From: Nitrospira sp.
Lineage (GTDB): Bacteria > Nitrospirota > Nitrospiria > Nitrospirales > Nitrospiraceae
Assembly (NCBI GenBank): GCA_030692565.1
Contig: JAUYAO010000059.1
Coordinates: 99,817-163,816 of the forward strand
Direction: 5' to 3'
Length of the DNA stretch: 64,000 bases
The notes under the pieces were generated by a model. It did no database searches. It was not told the DNA's origin and was given only the letters and a program-made list of their open reading frames with translations. A program made the translations under genes and the position numbers. Shown one piece after another: positions 8,277 through 17,498 of the stretch (position 1 is the stretch's first letter; every line of letters begins with the position of its first letter).

Positions 8277-9654
8277 GGCCTCCCTTTATAGCATACTTCT
8301 CGAGCCGGTAGCGGAATGATCGGGTGTTGAGCCGGAGCAATCTGGCCGCTTTCTTTTTCACCCACTGGGTCCGCTCCAACGCCTTCAGCAGGAGGTCCTT
8401 CTCAAGGCCATTGATCATTCCCTCAAGGTCTAACCCATCTTCCGGCAGTTCGGTCGGGACCCCGCCCTGTTGTTGGGGCGATACTGTCCGGTGAAGCCAT
8501 CCACGCATGTCAGCGTCCGTCACTGGGCCCCCGGTTGAGAATGCGACCACTCGCTCAATCAAGTTTTCCAGCTCTCGCACATTGCCACGCCACTCATGCC
8601 CTAACAGTACTTGCATTGCCTCAGGGCTGATCGTCGGCATCGGTTTCCCGCTTTCCTTGGAAAACCGCGTGAGAAAATGCGTGACGAGCAGCGGAATATC
8701 ACCGGAACGCAGTCGAAGCGGTGGGAGACGGATCGGAATGACATCCAAACGGTAGTACAGATCTTCACGGAAGGAGCCATCCGCCACGGCCTTCTCAAGA
8801 TCTTTATTCGTCGCAGCCACGATGCGCACATCGACCTTAATATCCTGCGTCCCGCCGACTCGACGAAATTCGCGTTCCTGAATCACCCGCAATAACTTCA
8901 CCTGGATCGTCGGCGTCGTGTCCCCGATCTCATCCAAGAAAATCGTGCCTCCGTTCGCGACTTCGAACAGCCCGGCTTTGTTGGAAATGGCACCCGTGAA
9001 CGAGCCCTTCATATGCCCGAATAACTCGCTCTCCAAGAGCGTTTCGGGCACCGCACTGCAATTCACGGCCACAAACGGCAAGGGGCTCCGCGCACTATTG
9101 TAGTGGATCGCCCGAGCGACGAGTTCTTTGCCGGTCCCGCTCTCTCCGCAAATCAACACATTGCTCTTTGAGTCGGCGACTTTCTTCACCACATCGAACA
9201 CCTTCTGCATCGCCTCACTCTGTCCCACCAACTGGGCAAAGGACGACTGACTCGCCATCTCGCGCTTCAACAAGATGTTCTCTGTCGTCAACCGCCGTTT
9301 CTCGAGTGCATTCCGGATGATCAATTGCACTTCATCAACCTGGAACGGCTTCGTAAGATAGTCGTACGCGCCCTGCTTCATCGCCTCAACGGCCGAGTCC
9401 GCCGTGGCAAAGGCCGTAATGATCAGGACCACAGTTTCTGGCGAGGCGGACTTGACGGCCCGGAGCACTTCCATTCCATCCACTTTGGGCATCCGCAGGT
9501 CGGTAATCACGAGATCGAAAATTTCTTTCTGCAACTGTTCAATCGCCTCTTCACCATCCGACACCGCCGTGACGGCATACCCCGCCCGCTTGAGCATGAT
9601 GCTCAACACTTCCCGCAAACTCTGCTCATCGTCAACGACTAAGATCTTTTCCAT
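8269..9654 (-). CDS. sigma-54-dependent response regulator, PilR/NtrC type
   Basis: Transcription activator of 461 residues with three parts. The receiver domain (about 1-120) has acidic pocket D9-D10, phospho-acceptor D52 and K102. The AAA+ domain (about 140-375) has Walker A GESGTGKE at 170-177 and GSFTGA at 217-222, the loop that contacts sigma-54. A Fis-type helix-turn-helix is at the C-terminus (KKKAARLLRLNTRSFRYRL). It overlaps the upstream histidine kinase by 16 bases and so forms a two-component pair. With pilC upstream, a PilR role in pilin transcription is likely. GSFTGA replaces the commoner GAFTGA; Ser is also seen in active members. Confidence 0.93.
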   Translation of the reverse strand: MEKILVVDDEQSLREVLSIMLKRAGYAVTAVSDGEEAIEQLQKEIFDLVITDLRMPKVDGMEVLRAVKSASPETVVLIITAFATADSAVEAMKQGAYDYLTKPFQVDEVQLIIRNALEKRRLTTENILLKREMASQSSFAQLVGQSEAMQKVFDVVKKVADSKSNVLICGESGTGKELVARAIHYNSARSPLPFVAVNCSAVPETLLESELFGHMKGSFTGAISNKAGLFEVANGGTIFLDEIGDTTPTIQVKLLRVIQEREFRRVGGTQDIKVDVRIVAATNKDLEKAVADGSFREDLYYRLDVIPIRLPPLRLRSGDIPLLVTHFLTRFSKESGKPMPTISPEAMQVLLGHEWRGNVRELENLIERVVAFSTGGPVTDADMRGWLHRTVSPQQQGGVPTELPEDGLDLEGMINGLEKDLLLKALERTQWVKKKAARLLRLNTRSFRYRLEKYAIKGGRD

Positions 9655-11330
9655 GGCTCCCTACCTTCATGCCAGAGCCTCACGCCGACATCGGCCGAGC
9701 GGGGCAAGCACACCACAAATCGAGACCCCTCATGCTCTTTGCTCTCAACTTTGATCCACCCCCCATGCAAATCGACAATCCGATGAACCGCCGCAAGACC
9801 CAATCCTGACCCCTGTTTTTTGGTCGTAAAGAACGGAAGAAAGATGTTGTCGAGATTCTTCTTCGAGATCCCTTCGCCGGTATCTTGGAAAGAAATCTCG
9901 ATGACCTCTCCTTTACGCCCGCCAACATCGATGGCTCTGCAGCTGGTCGCGATCGTCAATTGTCCGCCCTTCGGCATGGCATCAAACGCATTCGTGGCAA
10001 GATTCCAGAACACCTGCTTCAACTGATCCTGATCCACCTGCCCGGCCAACGCCTCACGAGACGGCTTGGCTTCAATCCGAATATTCGCTCTCGTCCGAGC
10101 TTCATGTTGTACCAGATCAAGGGTCTCGGCAAGGAGTTTGTTCAAATCATGCTCGGCCAGATTCAAAGCCGGAGGCCGTGCATACTGGAGAAACTCCGTG
10201 ATGATTGTATCGAGTCGCGTCGCCTCCCGAATCGCGATGTCCATCAGCCGCTGGCTCGTCTCATCCGCATGAAGATCCTTCCGCAACATTTGCATCGCCC
10301 CAGCCAACGCGCCGAGCGGGTTGCGGATCTCGTGGGCCATCCCGGCCGACATTTCGCCCAGACTGGCAAGCCAATCTTTCCGGCGCATTTCCTCTTCAAG
10401 ATCCCGAATCTGCGTCAAGTCTTTGAAGACGCCGACCATCCCTGTCGTCTTTCCACGTTCCTGGAGTGGCGACAGCGTCATCCCCAGCATTAAGCGACTC
10501 CCGTCCGCGCGCGTACACTCCACTTCGAACCGCATATGTGCAGCCCCTTCGTCCGGCACATCCAGAGATCGATCCGGATGCCAGTTAAACACGTCTCGCC
10601 AGGGGCGCCCTTGAACTTGCGCGAGATTATGTCCGGTGGCTTCCTGTGCGGCAGGGTTAAAGGAGGTGATTCGCCCCTCCTCATCAGCAGTAAATACGCC
10701 GCTACTGATGCTGTGAATGATGTTTTCATGAAAAGCCTGAAGACGGCTGAGTCCCTGCTCTTTTTCCTTGAGCGAATGATCCGCACGTTGAAGCTGTTCT
10801 GTCAGAAGGCCACTCAAGAAGCCCACCACCAAGAACGCCAGACTGTGAACCCCAAACGTCTGAAGCGTTTCCGGCGCACTCAGACGTGTCCTGGGCAACC
10901 AACCCCAGGCTTCAGTGAGCCCATATAATTGAAGATTAGTCAGGAGGCCGAAGAGGATGACGCACAGGCTGGCGGTCAGGAGGCCGACCTTCCGGCGAGG
11001 CACCAGGCTCGCCAACGTAACCGAGATCACATACAGCACCAAAAACGGGCTCTCGATCCCGCCGGTTCTTGCGATCAAGACTGTTTCGAGTAGGAAGTCG
11101 ATGCCGATCTGCACCCAGGCTAGTTGGACCAACCCCTCAGTGGTGGTCACAAAACGAAGAGCGAGGGCATACCCAATGGTGATCGCGTAGGTGAACACGA
11201 TCAGGCTATAGAACGTCTCGACCTGTTCCCCTCTCGTGACTTGGAACGTGAGAGAAAGCCCGAGCAGGAGAGTCACAACGAGGACTCTCAGGCCGATTAG
11301 CCATTGGATTCTTGCTTTGATTTCGGCCAC
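9639..11330 (-). CDS. PilS-like membrane PAS sensor histidine kinase
   Basis: Sensor kinase of 563 residues. Residues 1-180 contain about six hydrophobic helices, as in PilS. A PAS domain follows (about 195-310), then the HisKA region with phospho-acceptor His333 in GMAHEIRNPLG. The HATPase domain has NLATNAFDAM (N box), DTGEGIS (G1) and GSGLGLA (G2). It overlaps the downstream sigma-54 regulator, and pilC lies upstream. This matches pilC-pilS-pilR order in other bacteria, so it probably senses pilin or surface state. The specific ligand cannot be read from the sequence. Confidence 0.9.
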   Translation of the reverse strand: MAEIKARIQWLIGLRVLVVTLLLGLSLTFQVTRGEQVETFYSLIVFTYAITIGYALALRFVTTTEGLVQLAWVQIGIDFLLETVLIARTGGIESPFLVLYVISVTLASLVPRRKVGLLTASLCVILFGLLTNLQLYGLTEAWGWLPRTRLSAPETLQTFGVHSLAFLVVGFLSGLLTEQLQRADHSLKEKEQGLSRLQAFHENIIHSISSGVFTADEEGRITSFNPAAQEATGHNLAQVQGRPWRDVFNWHPDRSLDVPDEGAAHMRFEVECTRADGSRLMLGMTLSPLQERGKTTGMVGVFKDLTQIRDLEEEMRRKDWLASLGEMSAGMAHEIRNPLGALAGAMQMLRKDLHADETSQRLMDIAIREATRLDTIITEFLQYARPPALNLAEHDLNKLLAETLDLVQHEARTRANIRIEAKPSREALAGQVDQDQLKQVFWNLATNAFDAMPKGGQLTIATSCRAIDVGGRKGEVIEISFQDTGEGISKKNLDNIFLPFFTTKKQGSGLGLAAVHRIVDLHGGWIKVESKEHEGSRFVVCLPRSADVGVRLWHEGREPWKRS

Positions 11331-11450
11331 AGAGACTCCGGAACCTAGGAGAGAAAACCGCTCAGAGAAGCCTTAAGAAAGGGGATGGGAAACCGTTCCG
11401 CATGGAATTCAGCACTGACGAAAAACCGGTATGCCAACATGGTCAGATCG

Positions 11451-11483
11451 GCAGACGTCGGCACGCTATTCGCCGACGTCTGC
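11451..11483. terminator. 12-bp perfect inverted repeat between pilC and pilS-like gene
   Basis: GCAGACGTCGGC (11451-11462) pairs perfectly with GCCGACGTCTGC (11472-11483) around a 9-base loop, 39 bases past the pilC stop. There is no clear U tract in the pilC direction. It could be a terminator or attenuator within the pil block, or a protein-binding palindrome. Confidence 0.45.
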
Positions 11484-11521
11484 TGAATCACCTAGGTCAC
11501 ACGGTCCGTTCGAAAGCACCT

Positions 11522-12736
11522 TTACCCAATCGCCGACGCCATCGTGAAGATCGGCAGGTACATCGCGATGACGATGAAGCCGACCGTGACGCCGAGAAAC
11601 ACCATCATCATCGGCTCGAGTAACGCCGTCAGATTCGTCACCGCCGCATCGACTTCGTCCTCATAAAAATCGGCGATTTTCCCGAGCATATTGTCGAGCG
11701 CACCGGTGGATTCGCCGACGGCAATCATGTGGGTCACCATCTTGGGAAACGCCTCGCTCTTGGCCAGCGGCTCAGAAATCGTCTTCCCTCCGCTGATGCT
11801 GACGCGTGCATCCATCAGCACGTTTTCGATGACTTTATTCCCGGCCGTCTTGGCACAAATCGACAAGGCCTCTAGCAGGGGTACTCCGCTCGTAATCAGC
11901 GTGCCCAGTGTCCGCGTAAACTTGGCAACCGACGCCTTTCGAATCAAGTCGCCGAACACCGGCAACCTCAGAACAATCTTATCGACCATTAACCTGCCCT
12001 GAGGAGTCGCGTAGTACTTCTTGAACGCGATCACGCCGCCGACGATCGCACCAAGAATAATGTACCAATTCCCTTGCGCAAAGTTACTCATGTCGATGAC
12101 GAGCTGAGTAGGCCCTGGCAAGGCCATCTTCCCGCCAGACATTTCCTTGAACATCTTTTCAAAGACGGGAATGACCCAGATCATCAATACCGTGATGACA
12201 ATCGCAGCAATACCGCAAATAGCTGCCGGATAGACCATGGCGCTCTTAATCTGGGATTTCAGCTTCATCGCCTTTTCGATGTGCTTGGAGAGACGCGCGA
12301 GAATGGTATCCAGCAATCCACCGACTTCACCGGCGTTCACCATGTTGCAGTAGAGATCGTCGAAGATTTTCGGATGCCGACGCAACGCATCGGAAAAGGT
12401 CGAGCCGCCTTCAACTGACCCCTTGATTTCACCAACGGCTTTTCGAAGCGCCGCATTTTCCGACTGTGTCGAGAGGATCTCCAAGCATTGGATCAAGGGC
12501 AGACCCGCGTTGATCATCGTTCCAAACTGCCGGGTGAAAACGACGAGATCCTTTTCCGTCATTCCGTTGCCGAAGCTCAGCTTGAACCCTTCTTTCGACC
12601 CCTTCTCCTCAAGGCTGGTCACCACCACGCTTTGCTTCCGGAGCTGGTCGACAGCCTCATCGCGGCTCTTGGCCACAAGCTCGCCCTTCTTGACCGCACC
12701 AGACTTGCTTCGTCCAACGTATGCAAACGTAGCCAT
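11522..12736 (-). CDS. pilC: type IV pilus inner-membrane platform protein PilC (type II secretion F family)
   Basis: Polytopic assembly platform of the type IV pilus machine, 404 residues from ATG 12736; an earlier frame to 12781 lacks support. MATFAYVGRSKSG at the start is typical of PilC. Two T2SSF domains follow (about 70-195 and 275-395). Each has LSKHIEKAMKLKSQIKSA-like motifs and three hydrophobic segments in total. It is followed by the PilS/PilR-like pair. pilB and pilT are not in the window, since the gene upstream is pgsA. Confidence 0.93.
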   Translation of the reverse strand: MATFAYVGRSKSGAVKKGELVAKSRDEAVDQLRKQSVVVTSLEEKGSKEGFKLSFGNGMTEKDLVVFTRQFGTMINAGLPLIQCLEILSTQSENAALRKAVGEIKGSVEGGSTFSDALRRHPKIFDDLYCNMVNAGEVGGLLDTILARLSKHIEKAMKLKSQIKSAMVYPAAICGIAAIVITVLMIWVIPVFEKMFKEMSGGKMALPGPTQLVIDMSNFAQGNWYIILGAIVGGVIAFKKYYATPQGRLMVDKIVLRLPVFGDLIRKASVAKFTRTLGTLITSGVPLLEALSICAKTAGNKVIENVLMDARVSISGGKTISEPLAKSEAFPKMVTHMIAVGESTGALDNMLGKIADFYEDEVDAAVTNLTALLEPMMMVFLGVTVGFIVIAMYLPIFTMASAIG

Positions 12737-12893
12737 AGGCGTGTAATCCTGTTGTGGCTCCCTGAGCCGGTTAGGGAACAAACGTGTATCTACGTGGTGA
12801 GTCTACTGGGGGGGCAAAAACCTGTCAAAACAAATGCATTATCTATGCGGCCTGAGAGCGATGGGAGCGAGTTGGATGGCCCTCATCAGTGCG

Positions 12894-13436
12894 TCAGCCG
12901 ACAGAACCGTTCAAGTGGGTTCGTCGATACCCTCGATACAAGTAGTGCAGCCCGGAGCCTAAGGTAAACGCCACCATGACCAGTAATAACGGGAACAACG
13001 CACCGATCTTCATTCCCCGCCAGATCATGGCAATCACCAGCACGACATAGGTCAGCTGGCACAAGGTCGTACCTTTGCCCAAGATCGTCGGCGTGATGTC
13101 GATGGCAATATTCGTCACATGGGCGACGACTGTCCCCAACATCAAGATGAGATCCCTGCTCACCACCAGGATCACAACCCATGATGGCACGAGGTGCAGG
13201 ATGGAGAGCGTGAGAAAGGCCGACGTAAGCAGGAGCTTGTCAGCTAATGGATCGAGAATTTCCCCCAACTTGGTCTGCTGATTGGTCAAGCGCGCGACCA
13301 GTCCATCCAATGCGTCGGTGAGACCGGCGCAGAGTAAGGCCGCCAGCGCATACCCATACTGCCGATAGGTCATGAACCCCACGAACACGGGGATCAGGAG
13401 GATCCGCAAGATCGTCAGACTATTAGGTATGTTCAT
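12894..13436 (-). CDS. pgsA: CDP-diacylglycerol-glycerol-3-phosphate 3-phosphatidyltransferase (or related CDP-alcohol phosphatidyltransferase)
   Basis: Integral membrane enzyme of 180 residues from ATG 13436, where MNIPNSLTILRILLIPVFV is the classic PgsA start. The CDP-alcohol phosphatidyltransferase motif is complete: DGLVAR, then G about eight residues later, then DPLADK. About five hydrophobic helices are seen. It makes phosphatidylglycerol phosphate. A longer frame to 13559 would read through the promoter region of the divergent gene and is unlikely. A function on another alcohol acceptor cannot be excluded from sequence alone. Confidence 0.88.
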   Translation of the reverse strand: MNIPNSLTILRILLIPVFVGFMTYRQYGYALAALLCAGLTDALDGLVARLTNQQTKLGEILDPLADKLLLTSAFLTLSILHLVPSWVVILVVSRDLILMLGTVVAHVTNIAIDITPTILGKGTTLCQLTYVVLVIAMIWRGMKIGALFPLLLVMVAFTLGSGLHYLYRGYRRTHLNGSVG

Positions 13437-13512
13437 GCGGCCGCGCAGAACCTCCGTCTGATGGACTACCGGTCGCCATCTTAGTGAGGGGATTTTGGGG
13501 TTGTCAACGCGG

Positions 13513-13541
13513 TTGCAGTGGCGCAGCCAGCCGCCTATAAT
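13513..13541 (+). promoter_or_regulatory. strong sigma70-like promoter of the 13582 gene
   Basis: TTGCAG (13513-13518), a 17-base spacer, then a perfect TATAAT (13536-13541). The start codon of the plus-strand gene lies 40 bases downstream with a GGAGG in between. Confidence 0.65.
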
Positions 13542-13581
13542 CTGCCCTCGCTGTCTCAATACGGAATCTGTGGAGGAATTG

Positions 13582-13899
13582 ATGAGCGCGTTGCCCTTGA
13601 TGATGAAGAAAGAAGGACTGGTTGAGAAACATCAGCTGGAAGGCGTGGATCCAAGCGATCGCTATTTTAGTCGCGCCCTTCTGGTGAGTCGAACCGGCGC
13701 CGGGTATTCAGGGAAAATCATGTACGAAGCCCTCATCGTCCAAGGCGGGTCACACTCAACGATCGGAGTCGCCGTGCGCGAGGTGGTTGAGAAGCTTCAG
13801 GGAATGGGGTTTGTACGCTTGCGCACGAGAGCCAACTTCAGAGGCACCCGCTACCTTGCTGAAAAAGAAACGTGGATCGACTATCCCGACCCCGCCTAA
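13582..13899 (+). CDS. conserved-looking hypothetical protein, 105 residues
   Basis: No family was recognised. The start is well supported: GGAGGAATTG directly precedes the ATG, and a TTGCAG-17-TATAAT promoter lies 40 bases upstream. The protein begins MSALPLMMKKEGLVEKHQLE and ends KETWIDYPDPA. It is soluble, without signal peptide or membrane segments. Composition is mixed alpha/beta with several Arg-rich stretches (FVRLRTRANFRGTRYL). It is the only plus-strand gene in the first 36 kb and ends tail-to-tail with the next gene, overlapping its stop by 4 bases. Function is unknown. Confidence 0.75.
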   Translation: MSALPLMMKKEGLVEKHQLEGVDPSDRYFSRALLVSRTGAGYSGKIMYEALIVQGGSHSTIGVAVREVVEKLQGMGFVRLRTRANFRGTRYLAEKETWIDYPDPA

Positions 13900-15050
13900 T
13901 CACACCCTATATATTCCCGATAGACCAGCTCGTGGATCAGCGGTCGAAACGCTTTAATCCGCTCATTCTTCCTGGTCGGGTGCACCCGATTGGACAACAA
14001 GACGATCTCCAGCTCATGACGCGGATCAATCCACACCGACGTCCCCGTATATCCTAAGTGGCCAAAAGAAACCTCGGATAGAAGTCTCCCCGCCGACGAC
14101 GGAAACGACGGAGTATCCCACCCCAACGCCCAGCTCGTCCCGGGCACGGCCGTCTGTCGACCGGTAAACTCTTTGACAAGCAGCGCATCAAGAACGGACG
14201 ACCGTCGATGATAGGCCTGCAGCCAGGCCCCTGCCACGGCCAACACCGCCGCTGCCGTTCCGAAGAGACCCGCATGCCCGGCAACACCGCCAAGAGACGC
14301 CGCATTTTCATCGTGAACTTCGCCGCATAATAGTCGCCCCCTCCAGACATCGTGTTCAGTGGGCGCAACCTCACCCCCACGTCGACGGGCGCATTGAAGA
14401 AAGTCATCTGCCCATTCCGCCGGCACAAATCCCATCTGCGATGTTTCTGCCAGAGAAGCGATCCGGTCACGAAAGAATTCCTGGGGCGGAGCGCCGCTGC
14501 ACCGCTCCACGACCATTCCCAGAAGCATAAATCCCAGATCACTGTAGAGGCTTCGCGCCCCTCGCTGATAGATCAGGGCTTCGTCCCGGATCAGCTTCAT
14601 GAGCCCGAGACGCGAGCGACCGCGCCGTTCTTCTGTCGCGGGGATGGAGGCCGTCGGACTCAGTCGCTCATAATACCCTCGCCAACCAGGAAGCCCCGAA
14701 CTATGCGTCAACAGATGCCAGAGCGACGCCGTGCCGATTGGACTGCCAGCCAGCTCCGGGAGTATCGATTCAACCCGATCATGCAGCTCACATCGTCCGG
14801 CTTGGATGAGCATCACCAAACCCGTTACCGTAGACAACGGCTTCGTGAGCGAGGCCAGATCATAGACCGTCGCCGGCTGAACGGCTCGAGCGGCGTCAAG
14901 AGTCGACACGAGCCCAGCGGTAAACATATCGGCCTGGCCGCCGCCATAGCGCACAGCCAGCACGGCCCCGGGAAACACTCCGTCCGTGACGGCCTGCTCA
15001 AGTGCCGCCTGAATGAGAGGAACATTCGGCATGGTGGGCGATTGACTCAC
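13896..15050 (-). CDS. serine hydrolase of the class C beta-lactamase / penicillin-binding fold
   Basis: 384 residues. The three active-site motifs of this fold are present: Ser67-x-x-Lys70 in DLASLTKPLS, the YxN-like Tyr169 in LYSDLGF, and a C-terminal HxG (FGHLGYTG) in place of KTG, as in esterase EstB-type members. HLLTHSSGLPGW near 112-123 is also typical. No signal peptide is seen, so it may be cytosolic. Substrates in this family range from peptides to esters and cannot be read here. It is convergent with the 105-residue gene. Confidence 0.85.
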   Translation of the reverse strand: MSQSPTMPNVPLIQAALEQAVTDGVFPGAVLAVRYGGGQADMFTAGLVSTLDAARAVQPATVYDLASLTKPLSTVTGLVMLIQAGRCELHDRVESILPELAGSPIGTASLWHLLTHSSGLPGWRGYYERLSPTASIPATEERRGRSRLGLMKLIRDEALIYQRGARSLYSDLGFMLLGMVVERCSGAPPQEFFRDRIASLAETSQMGFVPAEWADDFLQCARRRGGEVAPTEHDVWRGRLLCGEVHDENAASLGGVAGHAGLFGTAAAVLAVAGAWLQAYHRRSSVLDALLVKEFTGRQTAVPGTSWALGWDTPSFPSSAGRLLSEVSFGHLGYTGTSVWIDPRHELEIVLLSNRVHPTRKNERIKAFRPLIHELVYREYIGCD

Positions 15051-15144
15051 GAAGATGATGAACCCGCGGTGATTACGGCATCACCGTACCTGACCAGGCG
15101 ACCGGAAGCAGAAACGAGTCAACGCCACCACGCAGCCGAAGAGA

Positions 15145-15660
15145 TCAGGAACGAGTCGGACTTGACTCCCCTTCCATCTTCTCTTCAGGAACGACACCAC
15201 TATCCTGATAGGCCTCGGCCGACTCGACATCCAACATGCGCTCAAACGTATGGAGTGTGGCCCGCATCCGCTCGACCATAAGCAGCCGCTGTTTCTGCAA
15301 TTGGGACAGATCCCGTTGCGTCTCGCCCAGCTCCACCCGCGCCTGACGAATGACTTCGCCGGCCTTCAGCTCCGCTTCCTTGACGATCAACTCCGCATCG
15401 CGGTTGGCGCTGCGCTTGACGTCATCGGCCAGCGATTGCGCCGCCACAAGGGTGTTCGACAGTGTCGTCTCGGTTCGTTTCAATTCGGACACTTGCTGTT
15501 CCGTCATGGCCAACCGCTCCCGCAGTATCGCATTGTCGCGATTCAACGATTCCACGGTTTGGGCCAGCTCCTCGAGAAACCGGTTGACCTCCTCACGATC
15601 ATAGCCACGGAGCTTCGTACGGAACACCATCTGTTGAATGTCGAGTGGTGTGATCTTCAT
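15145..15660 (-). CDS. divIVA: DivIVA-domain protein
   Basis: 171-residue coiled-coil protein. The N-terminal MKITPLDIQQMVFRTKLRGYDREEV is the DivIVA membrane-curvature/lipid-binding motif. A long heptad-rich helix follows (about 30-145) with an acidic, serine-rich tail. DivIVA proteins mark poles and septa and often sit at the end of dcw clusters behind yggT, as here. A GGGGG lies just upstream of the ATG. Confidence 0.88.
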   Translation of the reverse strand: MKITPLDIQQMVFRTKLRGYDREEVNRFLEELAQTVESLNRDNAILRERLAMTEQQVSELKRTETTLSNTLVAAQSLADDVKRSANRDAELIVKEAELKAGEVIRQARVELGETQRDLSQLQKQRLLMVERMRATLHTFERMLDVESAEAYQDSGVVPEEKMEGESSPTRS

Positions 15661-15680
15661 AAATGCCCCCGTTCGTTGAG

Positions 15681-15977
15681 TCAGTTCATCCGCAACGCCA
15701 GATCTTTTAATGACTGCACCACAGCGAACTGCAGAAACGTCAAAATCAGAATGGCGATAATTGGCGAGAGGTCAATGCCCATGCGCCATCCCATCCAGCG
15801 GCGAATGGGCGCGAGCACCGGTTCAGTTGCACGATCAAGAAATTGGACAATCGGATTCCACGGATCGGGGTTGACCCAGGAGATCAAGGCCCGAGCGATG
15901 ATGATCCACATATACAGCCACAGCACATAATCCAGCACCGTGGCGGTCCCCAACAGCACATTCCGAAACACAAACAT
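15681..15977 (-). CDS. yggT: YggT family membrane protein
   Basis: 98 residues with two hydrophobic segments (about 5-27 and 68-90) and the family motif SWVNPDPWNPIVQFLDRATEPVLAPIR in the middle. YggT proteins are small inner-membrane proteins linked to division, osmotic stress and cofactor/membrane insertion; the molecular role is unclear. The start overlaps the proC stop by one base (TGATG) and divIVA follows, matching the common yggS-proC-yggT-divIVA order. Confidence 0.9.
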   Translation of the reverse strand: MFVFRNVLLGTATVLDYVLWLYMWIIIARALISWVNPDPWNPIVQFLDRATEPVLAPIRRWMGWRMGIDLSPIIAILILTFLQFAVVQSLKDLALRMN

Positions 15978-16795
15978 CAGCGTCCGAGCTCCTGAGATCG
16001 TTTCGTCGCCGCCTCGATGGCATCGATAAGCGTCGCGCGCATCCCGCCGACTTCCAGACGATGCAGACCGGCAATCGTCGTTCCGCCCGGAGACGCCACC
16101 TTGTCCTTGAGTCGAGCGGGATGCTCCCCGGTCTCAATCACCATCTTTGCCGCACCTAGAACGGTTTGCGCAGCCAGCATCTCCGCCGTCGCACGGGGCA
16201 ATCCCATCTTCACGCCCCCATCCGCCATCGCTTCGATGGCCAGAAAGACGTAGGCCGGGCCGCTGCCGCTGAGTCCCGTGACTGCATCCATCAACCGCTC
16301 TTCAACCGTCACAACTTTCCCGACCGATTCAAATATTGCGCGCGCCGTTCCGGCGTCCGATTCAGAGACGCCAGGTCCGAGGGCCAGAGCCGTCATCCCT
16401 TCCTGCACCATGGCAGGAGTGTTCGGCATGGCTCGCACCACTCTGGTTCCTGTCCCGCCGGCTTTCGTGATCGCCTGGATCGGAATCCCGGCGGCCACTG
16501 AGATCGTGAGCGCCCGCTTCACCTCCTCGGCAATGTCGCTCATGACCCCGTCGAGAATCTGCGGCTTGACGGCCAGCACAATAATTCCCGCCCAGGCCGC
16601 CGCCTCACGATTCGAACGACCCACACGAACACCATGCAGGCGCTTCAGCGTATCACAGCGCTCCGCGACAGGATCGGTGGCCCAGATCTGATCCGGCTCG
16701 CAGCAATGGGTCGCGACGAGCCCGGCAATCAGCGCTTCGGCCATCTGGCCGCCGCCGATAAAGGCAATCTTTTCATGAATGCGCGTCTTAGACAT
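15977..16795 (-). CDS. proC: pyrroline-5-carboxylate reductase
   Basis: Last step of proline synthesis; NAD(P)H-dependent, 272 residues from ATG 16795. The Rossmann motif IAFIGGGQMAEALIAG lies at the N-terminus, and MPNTPAMVQEGMTAL and the C-terminal substrate-binding stretch LSGSGPAYVF and VASPGGTTIAGL are diagnostic. It overlaps yggS by 8 bases and yggT by 1 base, so the three are probably translated together. Confidence 0.96.
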   Translation of the reverse strand: MSKTRIHEKIAFIGGGQMAEALIAGLVATHCCEPDQIWATDPVAERCDTLKRLHGVRVGRSNREAAAWAGIIVLAVKPQILDGVMSDIAEEVKRALTISVAAGIPIQAITKAGGTGTRVVRAMPNTPAMVQEGMTALALGPGVSESDAGTARAIFESVGKVVTVEERLMDAVTGLSGSGPAYVFLAIEAMADGGVKMGLPRATAEMLAAQTVLGAAKMVIETGEHPARLKDKVASPGGTTIAGLHRLEVGGMRATLIDAIEAATKRSQELGR

Positions 16796-17498
16796 GGCGC
16801 GCTCCAAAAATCGCCGTGCCTACGCGCACCATCGTCGCACCCTCTTCGATAGCGATCTCAAAGTCATGCGACATGCCCATGGAAAAATCCTGCATCGTCA
16901 TAGACGAAATATTCTTTGCGGCGATGCGCGCCCCGAGCTCGCGAAGATCTCGAAAATAGGGCCGCGCCGCTTCCGGCTGTTCCGTCGGAGGCGGTATCGT
17001 CATCAGCCCTTGAATCCCGAGATGCGGCAAGTCGCCGAGAAGACTCAAGTCCTGCATCAGCACCGGCGGCAAAAAGCCGGCCTTGCTCGCTTCGCCGGCT
17101 ATGTTCACTTCCAAAAGCACCGCCTGCTTCACGCCGGCGGCGCCGGCTCGCCGGTTGATCTCTTGGGCCAATTCCACGGAATCGACCGAATGAATCAGCT
17201 CAAAGATGCCGATCGCGTCGCGCACCTTCCGCCGCTGCAACTGGCCGATAAAATGCCAGCAGGGTGACAGGTCCCGGAGGAGCGCAACCTTTGCAAGCGC
17301 CTCCTGCATCCGATTCTCCCCCAAGAGGGTGAGCCCGGCACCAAGTCCCTCTCTGATCCGCTCCGCCGGAACCGTCTTGGTCGCCGCCACCAGCCGGACG
17401 GTGTCCGGTGATCTGCCAGCCCGTTCCGCAGCGCTCCGTATACGGTCCAGAATCTGCTGCACGCGTCGGGCAAGGGAATCATCGGCAACCCGCTCCAT
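16788..17498 (-). CDS. yggS: YggS family pyridoxal phosphate homeostasis protein
   Basis: PLP-binding protein of 236 residues with the alanine-racemase-like barrel. The lysine that binds PLP lies in RLVAATKTVP near residue 42. Also seen are GENRMQEALAK, WHFIGQLQRRKVR and MSHDFEIAIEEGATMVRVGTAIFG, all family signatures. It buffers cellular vitamin B6 and affects amino-acid pools. Fits the conserved placement after ftsZ/pgeF and before proC. Confidence 0.94.
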   Translation of the reverse strand: MERVADDSLARRVQQILDRIRSAAERAGRSPDTVRLVAATKTVPAERIREGLGAGLTLLGENRMQEALAKVALLRDLSPCWHFIGQLQRRKVRDAIGIFELIHSVDSVELAQEINRRAGAAGVKQAVLLEVNIAGEASKAGFLPPVLMQDLSLLGDLPHLGIQGLMTIPPPTEQPEAARPYFRDLRELGARIAAKNISSMTMQDFSMGMSHDFEIAIEEGATMVRVGTAIFGARHV

